Under the pieces are notes generated by a model, which did not search any database, was not told where the DNA came from, and saw only the letters and a program-made list of their open reading frames with translations. Of a stretch of 64,000 nucleotides of DNA, positions 28,401 to 37,174 are shown piece after piece (within the stretch, counting starts at the first letter, position 1; every line of letters begins with the position of its first letter). Origin of the DNA: Alphaproteobacteria bacterium (GTDB lineage Bacteria > Pseudomonadota > Alphaproteobacteria > UBA9219 > RGZA01); NCBI GenBank assembly GCA_033762625.1, contig JANRLI010000025.1, positions 1-64,000 on the forward strand, given 5' to 3'. A program made the position numbers and the translations under genes.

Positions 28401-28883
28401 TGCTTTTTGCAGACGTTGCAGCAATTCTTCCGCGCTTGCCGTCTGCCCCGTCAATATCAATTGCCCGATGGGGCCATTTGCACCGCCCGTTAGAACGATA
28501 ATGCCATCGCTGTATTTTTCTAACTTCGAAAGGGTGACATGCGGCGAACCATCTTCGGGTGTATCCAGATATGCAGCGCTGACCAATTGCGTGAGGTTTT
28601 TATAACCTGTTTCGTTTTGCGCAATGAGGATAAGCGAAGCATCGGCGATTTTATCAAAGCCTTTGATGGTCTTATCCAGCACGCGAAGCTGACAACCCAT
28701 AATGGGTTGAATGCCGTTCTCCACCGCTTCCAACGCGAATTCCAACGCGCCGAACATATTGTTGGTATCGGTCACCGCCACCGCAGGCATGTTGTGATGC
28801 TTTGCCAGTTTGACAACGTCTTTGACCTTTATCGCGCCTTCAAGCAGCGAATAGGCAGAATGTGTGCGGAGATGGATGAACAT
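25452..28883 (-). CDS. dnaE: DNA polymerase III alpha subunit
   Basis: Replicative polymerase, 1143 residues. The N-terminal PHP domain starts HLRTHSAYSLLEGAIKV. The palm carries GPGRGSGVGSLVAW and PDFDIDFCQERRDEVI with the catalytic aspartates. FHKSHAAAYA-type GYGFNKSHAAAYALIAYQ marks the fingers, and the C-terminus holds an OB-fold (KIAGIVISKQERTAKSGNRF). It is a DnaE1-type replicase rather than error-prone DnaE2. It is transcribed alone, with a 105-base gap to the divergent gene at 28989. Confidence 0.98.
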   Translation of the reverse strand: MFIHLRTHSAYSLLEGAIKVKDVVKLAKHHNMPAVAVTDTNNMFGALEFALEAVENGIQPIMGCQLRVLDKTIKGFDKIADASLILIAQNETGYKNLTQLVSAAYLDTPEDGSPHVTLSKLEKYSDGIIVLTGGANGPIGQLILTGQTASAEELLQRLQKAFPTRLYVELQRHKEGDIGDKEERTEGHFLDLAYKYNLPIVATNDVQFAIEDMSEAHDALLCIASKGYVSDTDRARVTTNHYFKTAEEMEDLFDDLPEAIANTVIIAQRCTFWPKKHKPILPPFKTASGLDEVGELRRQAIEGLNKRYLTNTYITDKKLYEDRLNFELNVITNMGFAGYFLIVADFIQWAKANNIPVGPGRGSGVGSLVAWALTITDLDPIPFGLLFERFLNPERVSMPDFDIDFCQERRDEVIGYVQQRYGKDRVAQIITFGKLQARAVLRNVGRVLGMPLGYVDKICKLVPFNPANPVTLKDAVKVEPQLKALRDEDASVAQLIDIALKLEGLYAHASTHAAGLVIGDRPLQELIPMYRDPRSPLPVTQFNMKTVEQAGLVKFDFLGLKTLDVLQLAEKMAKAQGAVLDINNLPLDDAKTYEMIAKGDTLGVFQLESAGMRDTLRRMKPNRFEDIIALVALYRPGPMDNIPKYIKVKAGEEQPDYLHPLLEPVLKETYGIAIYQEQVMQIAQVLAGYTLGSADLLRRAMGKKIKEEMAAQRQSFIEGAAKKGVDGEQASMIFDQVDKFAGYGFNKSHAAAYALIAYQTAYMKANYPVAFYAASMTFEMGAVDKLNLFRQELTRKSIPLLPPDVNRSHDVFAMEDVGDGKQGIRYALAAIKGVGQAAMKALVAEREAKGKFKDMFEFASRLDNRVMNKRQMENLINAGAFDSLHKNRAQLIEHVEMFTRLASAATQERESGQVSMFGNAQNISKPQMQDVKPWDELIKLQNEFSALGFFLSSHPLDAYRPLLDRLGAIKASGLAAAAGSSGSTRRKIAGIVISKQERTAKSGNRFAFVQLSDNSGMFEATLFSETLSAHRDSLVAGTPLLLSVDVQGKPDEYRLTVQGLEKLEMVAARESQGLALVLGMDRAIGPLQAITAKLPKGKSRIQIKIDIDGEEEAEIELAGRYTIPPEMRSEIKSLNGILEVQDL

Positions 28884-28988
28884 ATATCAGCGGCGTTAAT
28901 CTATTAACCATAGATAGCGTAATTACTTTCCCTAAATAGGCAATAGAATAACTCTTAACATTCATTTCAATAACCACAGGATTTTGGC

Positions 28989-29474
28989 ATGGCACAATAC
29001 TCTTACACCCGCAAAACACATACCCAAGGAAGCGCTGGATCAAATTTGAATATCGAACGATCTGAGGTGGAAGATGTAGGCAGGTTCAGCACCGCCGCTA
29101 GTGCACAATTCGCAAGAATTTTTTCCCAGATAGAATCCGGAGAACTAATTAATATTATCACCAATGACCTTGTTAACAATGACATTACAACAAGAAGCGT
29201 CGTAGGTTATGTTGAACCACATGGCGATCTTGCAAAAATTTCTGAAATCAGAATTTTGCACAGGGCAAATGAAATAGAAATCACCGCAAAAAACAAACAA
29301 GGCAAAGAGGTCTGGTCAGCATTCAAAGATATTGACGGAACAATAACCGCCAAAGGGATTGACACAGCCCAAGCTAACCTCATGACCAGTATTGCGCTTT
29401 CGCTTAGCGACGCAATTACAACCGCTGTTAAATCAAATACCCCGGTAGCAGCGCCAAAAGCAACCAACGGTTAG
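28989..29474 (+). CDS. Hypothetical protein between dnaE and ssb
   Basis: Not recognised. A 161-residue soluble protein without signal peptide or membrane segment. The middle (about residues 60-115) alternates beta-prone stretches such as [20 protein letters not shown] and [15 protein letters not shown]; the C-terminal third is helical, and the tail is rich in A, P and T. Its last four bases overlap the end of the convergent ssb gene. Its composition is more AT-rich than its neighbours. Its position between replication genes is suggestive but not evidence of function. Confidence 0.6.
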   Translation: MAQYSYTRKTHTQGSAGSNLNIERSEVEDVGRFSTAASAQFARIFSQIESGELINIITNDLVNNDITTRSVVGYVEPHGDLAKISEIRILHRANEIEITAKNKQGKEVWSAFKDIDGTITAKGIDTAQANLMTSIALSLSDAITTAVKSNTPVAAPKATNG

Positions 29475-29950
29475 AACGGGATTTCATCATCCAGTTCAGA
29501 AGCACCACCGCCGCCTGATGCAACGCGTTTTTGCGCGGGCGCAAAGCTTGCGCTGTCGTTGCTTGCATCATCCACGGAATAATCGCTGCCGCCGCTGCTC
29601 TTGCCATCCAGCATGGTCAGCTCGCCGCGATATTGCTTAAGCACAACGGCGGTCGTGTATTTTTCTTGGCCTTCTTTATCGGTGTATTTGCGGGTTTCCA
29701 ATGCACCCTCGATATACACTTTGGAACCTTTTTTCAGGTATTTTTCAGCAACATCAATGATGCGGTCGTTGTAAACTTCTACCTTATGCCATTCGGTCTT
29801 TTCTTTGCGTTCACCGGTGGTCTTATCCTTCCAGTTTTCGGAAGTCGCAACTGAGAAATTCGCAACGCGCCCGCCATTCTGGAATGAACGCACTTCGGGA
29901 TCTTTGCCCAAATTACCTACTAAAATAACTTTATTAACGCTGCCTGCCAT
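29471..29950 (-). CDS. ssb: Single-stranded DNA-binding protein
   Basis: Tetrameric ssDNA-binding protein, 159 residues. The OB-fold occupies about residues 1-110 ([49 protein letters not shown]). A glycine- and serine-rich linker follows, and the acidic C-terminal tip DDEIPF recruits partner proteins. It is divergent from uvrA, with a LexA box between them, an arrangement common in proteobacteria. Confidence 0.98.
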   Translation of the reverse strand: MAGSVNKVILVGNLGKDPEVRSFQNGGRVANFSVATSENWKDKTTGERKEKTEWHKVEVYNDRIIDVAEKYLKKGSKVYIEGALETRKYTDKEGQEKYTTAVVLKQYRGELTMLDGKSSGGSDYSVDDASNDSASFAPAQKRVASGGGGASELDDEIPF

Positions 29951-30000
29951 GATGCACCTATTTCTATAAAATGTGAGAAAGCACCTTATTGCGAAATTTT

Positions 30001-30015
30001 GTTCACGACAAGTTC
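30001..30015. promoter_or_regulatory. LexA (SOS) box between ssb and uvrA
   Basis: GTTC-ACGACAA-GTTC matches exactly the alphaproteobacterial LexA operator GTTC-N7-GTTC. It lies in the 123-base divergent region of ssb and uvrA, both known SOS genes, about 59 bases before the uvrA ATG and 51 before the ssb ATG. A possible uvrA promoter (TTGTTT, 16 bases, TATGTC) begins right beside it. Confidence 0.85.
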
Positions 30016-30073
30016 TTGTTTTTCTCTGAAACTCGTTTATGTCTTATGTTTACACTTTATCTGTGGATAACCG

Positions 30074-32950
30074 ATGGCCAGCAAGCAACCAACCGAACCG
30101 CAAATCGTCATTAAAGGCGCGCGGGAACATAATTTAAAGAACATCGATATCGCGCTGCCCAAGAACAAATTGGTGGTCATCACGGGGCTATCGGGTTCGG
30201 GTAAATCATCCCTCGCCTTCGATACCATCTATGCCGAAGGCCAACGCCGCTATGTGGAAAGCTTGTCGGCCTACGCGCGCCAGTTTCTGGAAATGATGCA
30301 AAAGCCGGATGTGGATTCCATCGAAGGCTTATCACCCGCCATTTCCATTGAACAAAAAACCACATCGAAAAACCCGCGCTCCACTGTGGGCACGGTTACT
30401 GAAATCTATGACTATATGCGTTTGTTATGGGCGCGCGTGGGCGTTCCCTATTCGCCGACCACAGGTTTGCCGATTGAAAGCCAAACGGTCAGCCAAATGG
30501 TCGATCGCATCGCGGCGATTAAGGAAGGCACGAAGCTGCTCCTCCTTGCGCCCATCGTGCGTGGCCGCAAAGGCGAATATAAAAAGGAACTGGTCGAGCT
30601 TCACAAAAAAGGGTTCCAGCGTTTCAAGATCGATGGAAAATTATACGAAGCGGATGATCTGCCCAAACTGGATAAGAGACTGAAACACGATATCGAAGTG
30701 GTCGTTGACCGTTTGGTGGTCAAGAAAGAAGGGTTAGGAAACCGCGTTGCGGATTCCATCGAAACCGCGCTGAAGATGGGTGAAGGCTTGGTGTATGTGG
30801 AGGAAGTCGCCAAAGAAAATGAAGTCGGCAAACGCCACGTATTCTCCGCAAAATTCGCCTGCCCCGTCAGCGGTTTTACGATTGAAGAAATCGAACCACG
30901 TTTATTCTCCTTCAACAATCCGCACGGCGCATGCCCCGCTTGCGATGGTTTGGGCGAAAAGATGATCTTCGACCCCAAGCTGGTCATTCCCAATGAGCAT
31001 CTAAGCCTGGCAGAAGGCGCGATTGCCCCTTGGAAAACCTATTATACCGCTGTGCTTGAAGCGATCTGCAAGAAATTCGGTGGAAAAATTACCGACCCAT
31101 GGAAAAAACTCCCCGAAAAAACCAAAGACATCATTTTGAACGGCACGGGTGATGAACCCCTGCCCTATGTCTGGGAAAGCGCGAACGGGTATTTGAAAGT
31201 GAACAAACCGTTCGAAGGTGTGCTCGCCAACCTTGAACGCCGCTTCAAGGAAACCGAAAGCAACTGGAAGCGCGAGGATATGAGCCGTTATCAAAACACG
31301 CAAGCATGCGATGTGTGTCATGGTCAACGCCTGAAGGCCGAAGCGCTTGCAGTGAAGATCGATAAAAAGAACATCGCTGAAATTGGTGAGCTTTCCATTT
31401 TAAATGCCGCCACATGGTTCAAAAATCTACACGCCACGTTAAAGCCAAAAGAAAAAGAGATCGCCGCGCGTATCTTGAAGGAGATCAACGAACGCCTTGG
31501 TTTCCTTGTGAATGTGGGACTGGATTATCTTTCCCTATCACGTCATTCCGGCACATTATCGGGCGGGGAAAGCCAACGCATTCGTTTGGCATCACAAATC
31601 GGTTCGGGGCTAACGGGCGTACTTTACGTGCTGGATGAACCCAGCATCGGTTTGCATCAGCGTGATAATGACCGCTTGCTGGAAACGCTGCGCCGCCTGC
31701 GCGAACTCGGCAATACCGTCATCGTGGTGGAACATGATGAAGATGCCATCCGCGCGGCCGACCATCTGGTCGATATTGGCCCCGGTGCCGGTGTGCATGG
31801 CGGAAAAGTGATCGCGCAAGGTACACCCGATGAGGTGATGAAAAACCCGCACAGCCTTACCGCGCTATATCTTTCCGGCAAACGGCAAATACCGCTGCCA
31901 GAAAAACGCCGCGCAGGCCGCAAGGGCGAATTCATCGAGATCAATGGCGCAAGCGGCAATAACTTAAAGAATGTCAGCACCAAAATCCCACTGGGTACAT
32001 TCACCTGCGTGACCGGGGTTTCGGGCTCAGGTAAATCCACGCTTATTCTTGAAACATTGTTCCGCGGTATTTCACAGGAATTGAATGACAGCCGTGAAAT
32101 TCCCGAACCGCATAAATCCATCAAGGGCCTGAACCTGATTGATAAGGTGATCGATATCGATCAATCCCCCATTGGGCGCACGCCGCGTTCCAACCCCGCC
32201 ACCTATACTGGTGCATTCGCGCCCATTCGTGATTGGTTTGCGGGCCTGCCGGAAGCAAAGGCGCGCGGGTATGGCCCGGGGCGTTTTTCGTTCAACGTAA
32301 AAGGCGGACGCTGCGAAGCCTGTGAAGGCGATGGCGTTATTAAAATTGAAATGCACTTCCTGCCGGATGTGTATGTGACCTGCGATGAATGCAATGGCAA
32401 ACGCTATAACCGCGAAACGCTGCAAGTCACATGGAAAGACAAATCCATCAGCGATGTGCTAAACATGAATGTGGAGGAAGGCTTGATGTTCTTTGAAAGC
32501 ATCCCCTCCATCCGCGATAAGATCGCAACACTGAACCAGGTCGGCCTCAGCTATATGGCGATTGGCCAAAACGCAACAACGCTTTCGGGCGGCGAAGCGC
32601 AACGCGTGAAGCTGGCAAAGGAACTCTCCCGCCGTTCAACGGGTAAGACATTCTATATCCTCGATGAACCCACGACCGGTTTGCACTTCGAAGATGTGAA
32701 GCGTTTATTGGAAGTGCTGCACACACTGGTTGACCAAGGAAACACCGTGGTGGTCATCGAACACAATCTGGAAGTGATCAAAACCGCTGACTGGATTATC
32801 GATTTAGGGCCCGAAGGCGGTGACCGTGGCGGTGAAATTGTAGCCGAAGGCACACCCGAAGATGTGGCCGAATGCGAAGCCAGCTTTACGGGTAAATATT
32901 TAAAGCCTTATTTACCAACCCAAACACTCAAAAAACGCGCAAAAAGCTAA
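30074..32950 (+). CDS. uvrA: Excinuclease ABC subunit A
   Basis: Damage-recognition ATPase of nucleotide excision repair, 958 residues. Two ABC modules are present: Walker [11 protein letters not shown] near residue 38 with the first signature [17 protein letters not shown], and the second Walker [11 protein letters not shown] near 650 with [16 protein letters not shown] and [13 protein letters not shown]. Zinc-binding [10 protein letters not shown] and CEACEGDG...[10 protein letters not shown] modules are intact. The LexA box upstream predicts SOS induction. Confidence 0.98.
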   Translation: MASKQPTEPQIVIKGAREHNLKNIDIALPKNKLVVITGLSGSGKSSLAFDTIYAEGQRRYVESLSAYARQFLEMMQKPDVDSIEGLSPAISIEQKTTSKNPRSTVGTVTEIYDYMRLLWARVGVPYSPTTGLPIESQTVSQMVDRIAAIKEGTKLLLLAPIVRGRKGEYKKELVELHKKGFQRFKIDGKLYEADDLPKLDKRLKHDIEVVVDRLVVKKEGLGNRVADSIETALKMGEGLVYVEEVAKENEVGKRHVFSAKFACPVSGFTIEEIEPRLFSFNNPHGACPACDGLGEKMIFDPKLVIPNEHLSLAEGAIAPWKTYYTAVLEAICKKFGGKITDPWKKLPEKTKDIILNGTGDEPLPYVWESANGYLKVNKPFEGVLANLERRFKETESNWKREDMSRYQNTQACDVCHGQRLKAEALAVKIDKKNIAEIGELSILNAATWFKNLHATLKPKEKEIAARILKEINERLGFLVNVGLDYLSLSRHSGTLSGGESQRIRLASQIGSGLTGVLYVLDEPSIGLHQRDNDRLLETLRRLRELGNTVIVVEHDEDAIRAADHLVDIGPGAGVHGGKVIAQGTPDEVMKNPHSLTALYLSGKRQIPLPEKRRAGRKGEFIEINGASGNNLKNVSTKIPLGTFTCVTGVSGSGKSTLILETLFRGISQELNDSREIPEPHKSIKGLNLIDKVIDIDQSPIGRTPRSNPATYTGAFAPIRDWFAGLPEAKARGYGPGRFSFNVKGGRCEACEGDGVIKIEMHFLPDVYVTCDECNGKRYNRETLQVTWKDKSISDVLNMNVEEGLMFFESIPSIRDKIATLNQVGLSYMAIGQNATTLSGGEAQRVKLAKELSRRSTGKTFYILDEPTTGLHFEDVKRLLEVLHTLVDQGNTVVVIEHNLEVIKTADWIIDLGPEGGDRGGEIVAEGTPEDVAECEASFTGKYLKPYLPTQTLKKRAKS

Positions 32951-33077
32951 TACGGGGCATCTGGGTCACTTTAAAATCATTCGAAATTGTAAGTTTTTTT
33001 AACTTTACTCTCTAGCAAAAAATTAATTGTGCCATGCAACACTATGGCAGTCATATCTCTTGCTCAGGAGTTTCCAA

Positions 33078-33644
33078 ATGTCCGCTCAAAAGTTCCTCTC
33101 TATTTTTTCACTTGCCAGTTTATTGATGATTGCAGGAACTGCCGTTGCGGAAGACATGCCATCACCGCCAGCGGGCGAAGCGCCAGCCATGCATGGGCAA
33201 TTTCGCGAAAAATTCAAGTCGATGACGCCCGAACAACGCGCGGAATTCAAGCAAAAGATGGAAGCACGCCGCGAAGCGATGAAGGAAAAGTTTGCATCGA
33301 TGTCCGCCGAAGAACGCATGGCATTCAAACAAAAAATGGCGGAACGCCGCGAGCGCTTCCATGACCGACAGGAGCTTAGAGAAGATCATCGCGAGAAAAT
33401 GCAGGATCGCCACGAGATTGGTCAGGACAAACGTGAACTGCACGAGGATCGCCGTGAAATCGCCAACGATATCAAAAACGGAGATAAAAAAGAGCTAGCA
33501 GAAGATCGCGCCGAATTACGTAAAGATAAGCATGAACTGCATCAGGATGTTCGTGACCTGCGCGGCGACCGCCGGGAACAACGACATGATCGCCGCGATT
33601 TGCGCGGAGACCGTGGCCATGCAGGCCGTGCGGGACACCGTTAA
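33078..33644 (+). CDS. Secreted, highly charged repeat protein
   Basis: A protein of about 188 residues from ATG 33078, which has CAGGAG seven bases upstream. A signal peptide ends near AVAEDM. The mature part contains a 26-residue repeat in two copies (SMTPEQRAEFKQKMEARREA and SMSAEERMAFKQKMAERRER). A long run rich in D, R, E, H and K follows, with a recurrent ELHEDRREI/DLRGDRREQ pattern. It should be a long charged helix in the periplasm, superficially like Spy/CpxP-type or EF-hand-free metal-binding proteins, but no family motif is certain. It is not obviously linked to uvrA. Confidence 0.7.
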   Translation: MSAQKFLSIFSLASLLMIAGTAVAEDMPSPPAGEAPAMHGQFREKFKSMTPEQRAEFKQKMEARREAMKEKFASMSAEERMAFKQKMAERRERFHDRQELREDHREKMQDRHEIGQDKRELHEDRREIANDIKNGDKKELAEDRAELRKDKHELHQDVRDLRGDRREQRHDRRDLRGDRGHAGRAGHR

Positions 33645-33703
33645 AGACCAAACGGTAAAAGCACAGCTACAGGCTACGCATTCAAAACAATGCGCTGCTT
33701 AAC

Positions 33704-34231
33704 CTAAAGCTGTAATTGCTGTTGCTGTGCTTGCGCGTCTTTGATCGCACGGTCAGGATCAGGGCGCTGCATCTGGATGACCGGAACATCATCCGGTGCT
33801 TCGCGGTTCGCCTTAGCGGTTTTCAAAACTGCGGATAATGCTTCGCCTTCTTCGACGCGGCCATTGTTCTTCAAATCCTGCGCCATATAGGAAAGATTTG
33901 AAAATGCGTTGGCATGAGCATTAATCGCGGCGGTTTTTACGGAAGAGCCGTTTTCAACGCTTGTATCCACCACTTCATTTTTGGGGTCACGAATGGCTCT
34001 ATCCAATTCTGCAAAAGTGCGTGCAATGCTCTCCAGTGTTGCACCTTCTTGATATGTGTTAAACGCCATGCGCCACAAACGGTTTTGTTCCGCAGCGATT
34101 GCCGAAACCTGCTTTGCGGGTGATGTGCGCATTACACCGGGGAATTGCACCACTTCATGTTCCTGCGGTACTGCGGGCGCCACGCGCTGGGCTAACCGAC
34201 GTGGCCTTGCTTGTAATTGCGGGGTAGTCAT
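33704..34231 (-). CDS. Hypothetical protein, 175 aa (paralogue of next gene)
   Basis: Not recognised. A soluble, mostly helical protein with a basic proline/arginine N-terminus (RPRRLAQRVAP) and a glutamine-rich C-terminus (QQQQLQL). Residues 55-80 (AFNTYQEGATLESIARTF) resemble AWNTFIEGNDQDAILAAA in the protein encoded at 34265-34708, and both have a similar basic N-terminus, so the pair are probably diverged paralogues. They are 33 bases apart on the same strand and likely cotranscribed. Confidence 0.6.
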   Translation of the reverse strand: MTTPQLQARPRRLAQRVAPAVPQEHEVVQFPGVMRTSPAKQVSAIAAEQNRLWRMAFNTYQEGATLESIARTFAELDRAIRDPKNEVVDTSVENGSSVKTAAINAHANAFSNLSYMAQDLKNNGRVEEGEALSAVLKTAKANREAPDDVPVIQMQRPDPDRAIKDAQAQQQQLQL

Positions 34232-34264
34232 TTTACTTCCTGTGTCTTTCTACTTTTTTGTTGA

Positions 34265-34708
34265 TTATGGGTTTGGTTGAATGAGTGCCCATGAAACGGT
34301 ATATGGGCCAGCCGGATATCTTTCATCGCGCGGTTTGCGCGTTACCACCATCGGCGCGCGAACTCTACCAATCGAGCTGATGATGATCCCCGTATGGCTG
34401 CGCGAAATGGCGTCTGCGCCATCATCGTGAATGTTTAAAATTGCCGCCTTCAATGTTTCATCACGATCATGCGCGGATACGGAAATACCGCCCATTAGTT
34501 CGCATGCGTCCGATGCCTTCACACCAGCAATCGCCACAGCCTTATTCACCAATAGTTTTGCGGCAGCCAAGATTGCGTCCTGATCATTCCCTTCAATGAA
34601 GGTATTCCAAGCAATCAACACACCTTCTTGCGCGGCGATATCTTCGGGTTTTCTGCGCGGCGGTAGTGCAGCTTTAGCTACGCGCTGTCTGTAAGGTAAC
34701 AAGGCCAT
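34265..34708 (-). CDS. Hypothetical protein, 147 aa
   Basis: Not recognised. It begins MALLPYRQRVAKAALPPRRK, followed by a helical segment similar to the downstream 175-residue protein, and ends in a beta-prone part with TGIIISSIGRVRAPMVVTRK. No signal peptide, membrane helix or catalytic motif is visible. It is probably the first gene of a two-gene unit with 33704-34231. The 275 bases before it (34709-34983) hold only the divergent promoters of this gene and the gene at 34984; I see no structured element there. Confidence 0.6.
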   Translation of the reverse strand: MALLPYRQRVAKAALPPRRKPEDIAAQEGVLIAWNTFIEGNDQDAILAAAKLLVNKAVAIAGVKASDACELMGGISVSAHDRDETLKAAILNIHDDGADAISRSHTGIIISSIGRVRAPMVVTRKPRDERYPAGPYTVSWALIQPNP

Positions 34709-34983
34709 GATCGTTTCTTCCGTTTCCTATATATTCACAACTTATCCACATTTTGTGCGGTGCAGCGTTATACACTGCCGGAAGCGAAACTAAAGCGGCA
34801 TTTTTGTGATTTTTTATTAATAGCGGCCATTACTGCACTAAACTGAGCAGTCTAAGCACGGCCAGAAATATTAATATGCACCTGTTTCTTTGCTACTTCG
34901 TAACATTTTCCTTGCCCCGATTACGGCGCGCTTGCTAAACAGGGCGACCATTTTGGTGCTGAATATGTGGGCCAGCGGAACAA

Positions 34984-35934
34984 ATGAACCCGATTAGCCA
35001 GTATAAATTTTATGATCTTGGCGCGAAATTATATCGCGTAGTTGCCAACCGCACTGCCGTTGGCGCGGCGGAGATGTTTGTGCCGCTGATGGAAGCGCAA
35101 ACCGCGCTCGACACCCTGATTAAGGGCGATCCTATTCAGCTTGAACACTCCAAGCCAGAAGCAAATGCACTGCTAAATAAACTTGGCGCAATTTTCGATA
35201 AAAACTTTATTGATTTGAATACCAGACAATTCCGTTTTCCGGGCCGCGAAGAAGTGATTGATGCGCATGAGCTTACCCTGCTCCGCTCGCTCGTTGAAAA
35301 ATTCGAAACGGCGTTTGCATCGGAGTTAAGCCGCAAGGCTGTGTTCACTGTGCCAAAGCGTGGCTTGTTCGACACCTATGAACTTACCGAACATGCGGAT
35401 AACCAATTTGCCGAGGAAACGCTGCGTATTATGCCGCATGGTGTGCGTGCAGATATCCGCGCCGCTGGCCGCGCATTGGCATTCGGTTTGGCAGGCGCAT
35501 GCTGCTTCCATCTGGTGCGCGCATCCGAAGATTTACTCAGCAAATACAGTGAAGCCTTTGGTGGCGGCACGGCCAGTAAATCCGATGTATTATGGCATGA
35601 AGCATTGCCACGTCTGGTTGCGATGAGCAAAAGCAAGAACGCCAATTCTCCTGATGCACGTATTATCGGTATGCTCAGCGATATTGAAGGCCGCATTCGC
35701 CCCGCACTTCACAATGCCGAAGCAAGCATCAGCATCAGTGATGCGACCATTTTCTTTAATACCGCCACCAGCATGATTTCATTAATGCTGGAAGCCTTGA
35801 ACAAAAACGGCAAAAGCCAACAACGCCAAAAATCTCCAGCGCAAAAAGCGGAAGAAACCCTCACCGAAACGCGTGACGTTGCGCAAGATTACGATGATGA
35901 GGATGACGCTGGCAGCCCGCGCAAATCCGCGTAA
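34984..35934 (+). CDS. Hypothetical protein, 316 aa
   Basis: Not recognised. A soluble, largely helical protein. The middle contains alanine-rich helices (ADIRAAGRALAFGLAGACC), and the last 50 residues are highly charged and low-complexity (DVAQDYDDEDDAGS). No domain could be named. It is divergent from the pair of small paralogues at 33704-34708, so the three may belong together. It ends one base before the convergent DUF971 gene. Confidence 0.6.
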   Translation: MNPISQYKFYDLGAKLYRVVANRTAVGAAEMFVPLMEAQTALDTLIKGDPIQLEHSKPEANALLNKLGAIFDKNFIDLNTRQFRFPGREEVIDAHELTLLRSLVEKFETAFASELSRKAVFTVPKRGLFDTYELTEHADNQFAEETLRIMPHGVRADIRAAGRALAFGLAGACCFHLVRASEDLLSKYSEAFGGGTASKSDVLWHEALPRLVAMSKSKNANSPDARIIGMLSDIEGRIRPALHNAEASISISDATIFFNTATSMISLMLEALNKNGKSQQRQKSPAQKAEETLTETRDVAQDYDDEDDAGSPRKSA

Positions 35935-35935
35935 C

Positions 35936-36232
35936 TCAACCAGCCTTTAAATGATAAAGCCATGCCCAGCTGTAAAGGCCGGTTGCGTGCCCATCATCAA
36001 ACAAAATGCGCACGGCATAATTGCCCACTGCTTCTACGCCGGTGATGCGCACGTTTGGATTGATGTTCACTTCAGGCTTTTGTCCGCCATGCCCCTGCAC
36101 TTCGGCAGATGGACTGTTTTCACGCAGGTTCTTCGCACTAAGCGTCAACACTTTTCCATCATCAAAGGTGATGGTCAGCGTGTTCGCGCTTTTCTTTAAT
36201 TTAAGTTCGGTTGGCCACGGCTCTTTATTCAT
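35936..36232 (-). CDS. DUF971 domain protein
   Basis: A small protein with the DUF971 fold (as in the N-terminal region of gamma-butyrobetaine hydroxylase and in Mrp/ApbC-linked proteins). Visible are WPTELKLKKSANTLTITFDD at the start and YAVRILFDDGHATGLYSWAWL near the end. I use ATG 36232 (MNKEPWP), which matches where the family begins. ATGs at 36247 and 36268 overlap the upstream Trm112 gene. A link to iron-sulfur cluster assembly is proposed for the family and is only inference here. Confidence 0.8.
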   Translation of the reverse strand: MNKEPWPTELKLKKSANTLTITFDDGKVLTLSAKNLRENSPSAEVQGHGGQKPEVNINPNVRITGVEAVGNYAVRILFDDGHATGLYSWAWLYHLKAG

Positions 36233-36239
36233 CGATGCG

Positions 36240-36446
36240 CTATTCATCAATTCGCCGTGCATCATCAATCAACATAACGGGAATACCATCACGAATGGGG
36301 AATGCCAGCTTCGCCGCATCGGAAATCAGTTCCTGCGCGGCTGCATCATAACGTAGCGAGGATTTAGTGATGGGGCACACCAACACTTCCAGCAAGCGCG
36401 GGTCAACGCGGGTATGGGTATTGGGGAGTTCGTCTTTGGGTTTCAT
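36240..36446 (-). CDS. Trm112 family protein
   Basis: A 68-residue Trm112-like protein. The conserved core is [18 protein letters not shown], then [21 protein letters not shown]. In eukaryotes and archaea Trm112 activates several methyltransferases; the bacterial homologues (YcaR type) are poorly studied. It sits between the LON-domain gene (8 bases) and the DUF971 gene (overlap or near overlap, depending on the start). Confidence 0.88.
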   Translation of the reverse strand: MKPKDELPNTHTRVDPRLLEVLVCPITKSSLRYDAAAQELISDAAKLAFPIRDGIPVMLIDDARRIDE

Positions 36447-36454
36447 GCGTTATC

Positions 36455-37168
36455 CTAATGCTTTATGGTGTCGCAATCATCGTTTTCTTCGCCCAGCAAG
36501 GCCATATCCATCAAGGTGGTCAGCAAACGACAACGCTCTTCAATCGTCTTGGCTTCCAGCAAGGCTTGCTTTTCGCTTGGCTGGAACGGGCAAATCATCG
36601 CCAGCGATGTAATCAATTTATTATCATTGGTTTTTTCAATCACATCCCAATCGCCCGCAACACCCTGCAATTTGAAATAACATTTCATGTGCTGCATTAA
36701 TTTATCGCGGTCAACGCAGGCAGGTTTGCAGGTTTCGGTTAAGTCATGCAGGTAATCATCCCATTCTGCTTTCGCGCGGCGGAAGCCATGCTGCAACTCC
36801 ACTTCCTCGCGGATACGGAAACGGCACACGCCCACCAAACTGATGAGCAAACGCCCATCATCCGTTTCATTGAATGAATGGATACGCCCCGCGCAGCCAA
36901 CTTTAAACACCTGCGATGAACCATCGGGGTTATTAATGCCAGTTGGTTGCACCATGCCAAAGATACGCTTATGCGCCAATGCGTTTTCAATCATCGCCAG
37001 ATAGCGCGGCTCAAAGATATTCAATGGCAACCGCCCGCCCGGCAGCAGCAATACGCCCGCTAACGGAAAGATAGGAATAATCTCCGGCAGATCTTCAGGC
37101 CGGGTGATGAATGGTGTTCCAGCAATTTTCGGCCCAAGATTTTTAGGATTTGTTGGATCGTTCAACAT
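36455..37168 (-). CDS. LON peptidase N-terminal domain protein
   Basis: A 237-residue protein with only the substrate-binding N-terminal domain of Lon and no ATPase or protease. The landmarks are IPIFPLAGVLLLPGGRLPLNIFEPRY, FGMVQPTG and VGCAGRIHSFNETDDGRLLISLVG. Stand-alone versions are common in alphaproteobacteria next to a thioredoxin-TPR gene, exactly as here. Its function is unknown; a proteostasis role is inferred from neighbours. Confidence 0.92.
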   Translation of the reverse strand: MLNDPTNPKNLGPKIAGTPFITRPEDLPEIIPIFPLAGVLLLPGGRLPLNIFEPRYLAMIENALAHKRIFGMVQPTGINNPDGSSQVFKVGCAGRIHSFNETDDGRLLISLVGVCRFRIREEVELQHGFRRAKAEWDDYLHDLTETCKPACVDRDKLMQHMKCYFKLQGVAGDWDVIEKTNDNKLITSLAMICPFQPSEKQALLEAKTIEERCRLLTTLMDMALLGEENDDCDTIKH

Positions 37169-37174
37169 GGCATC

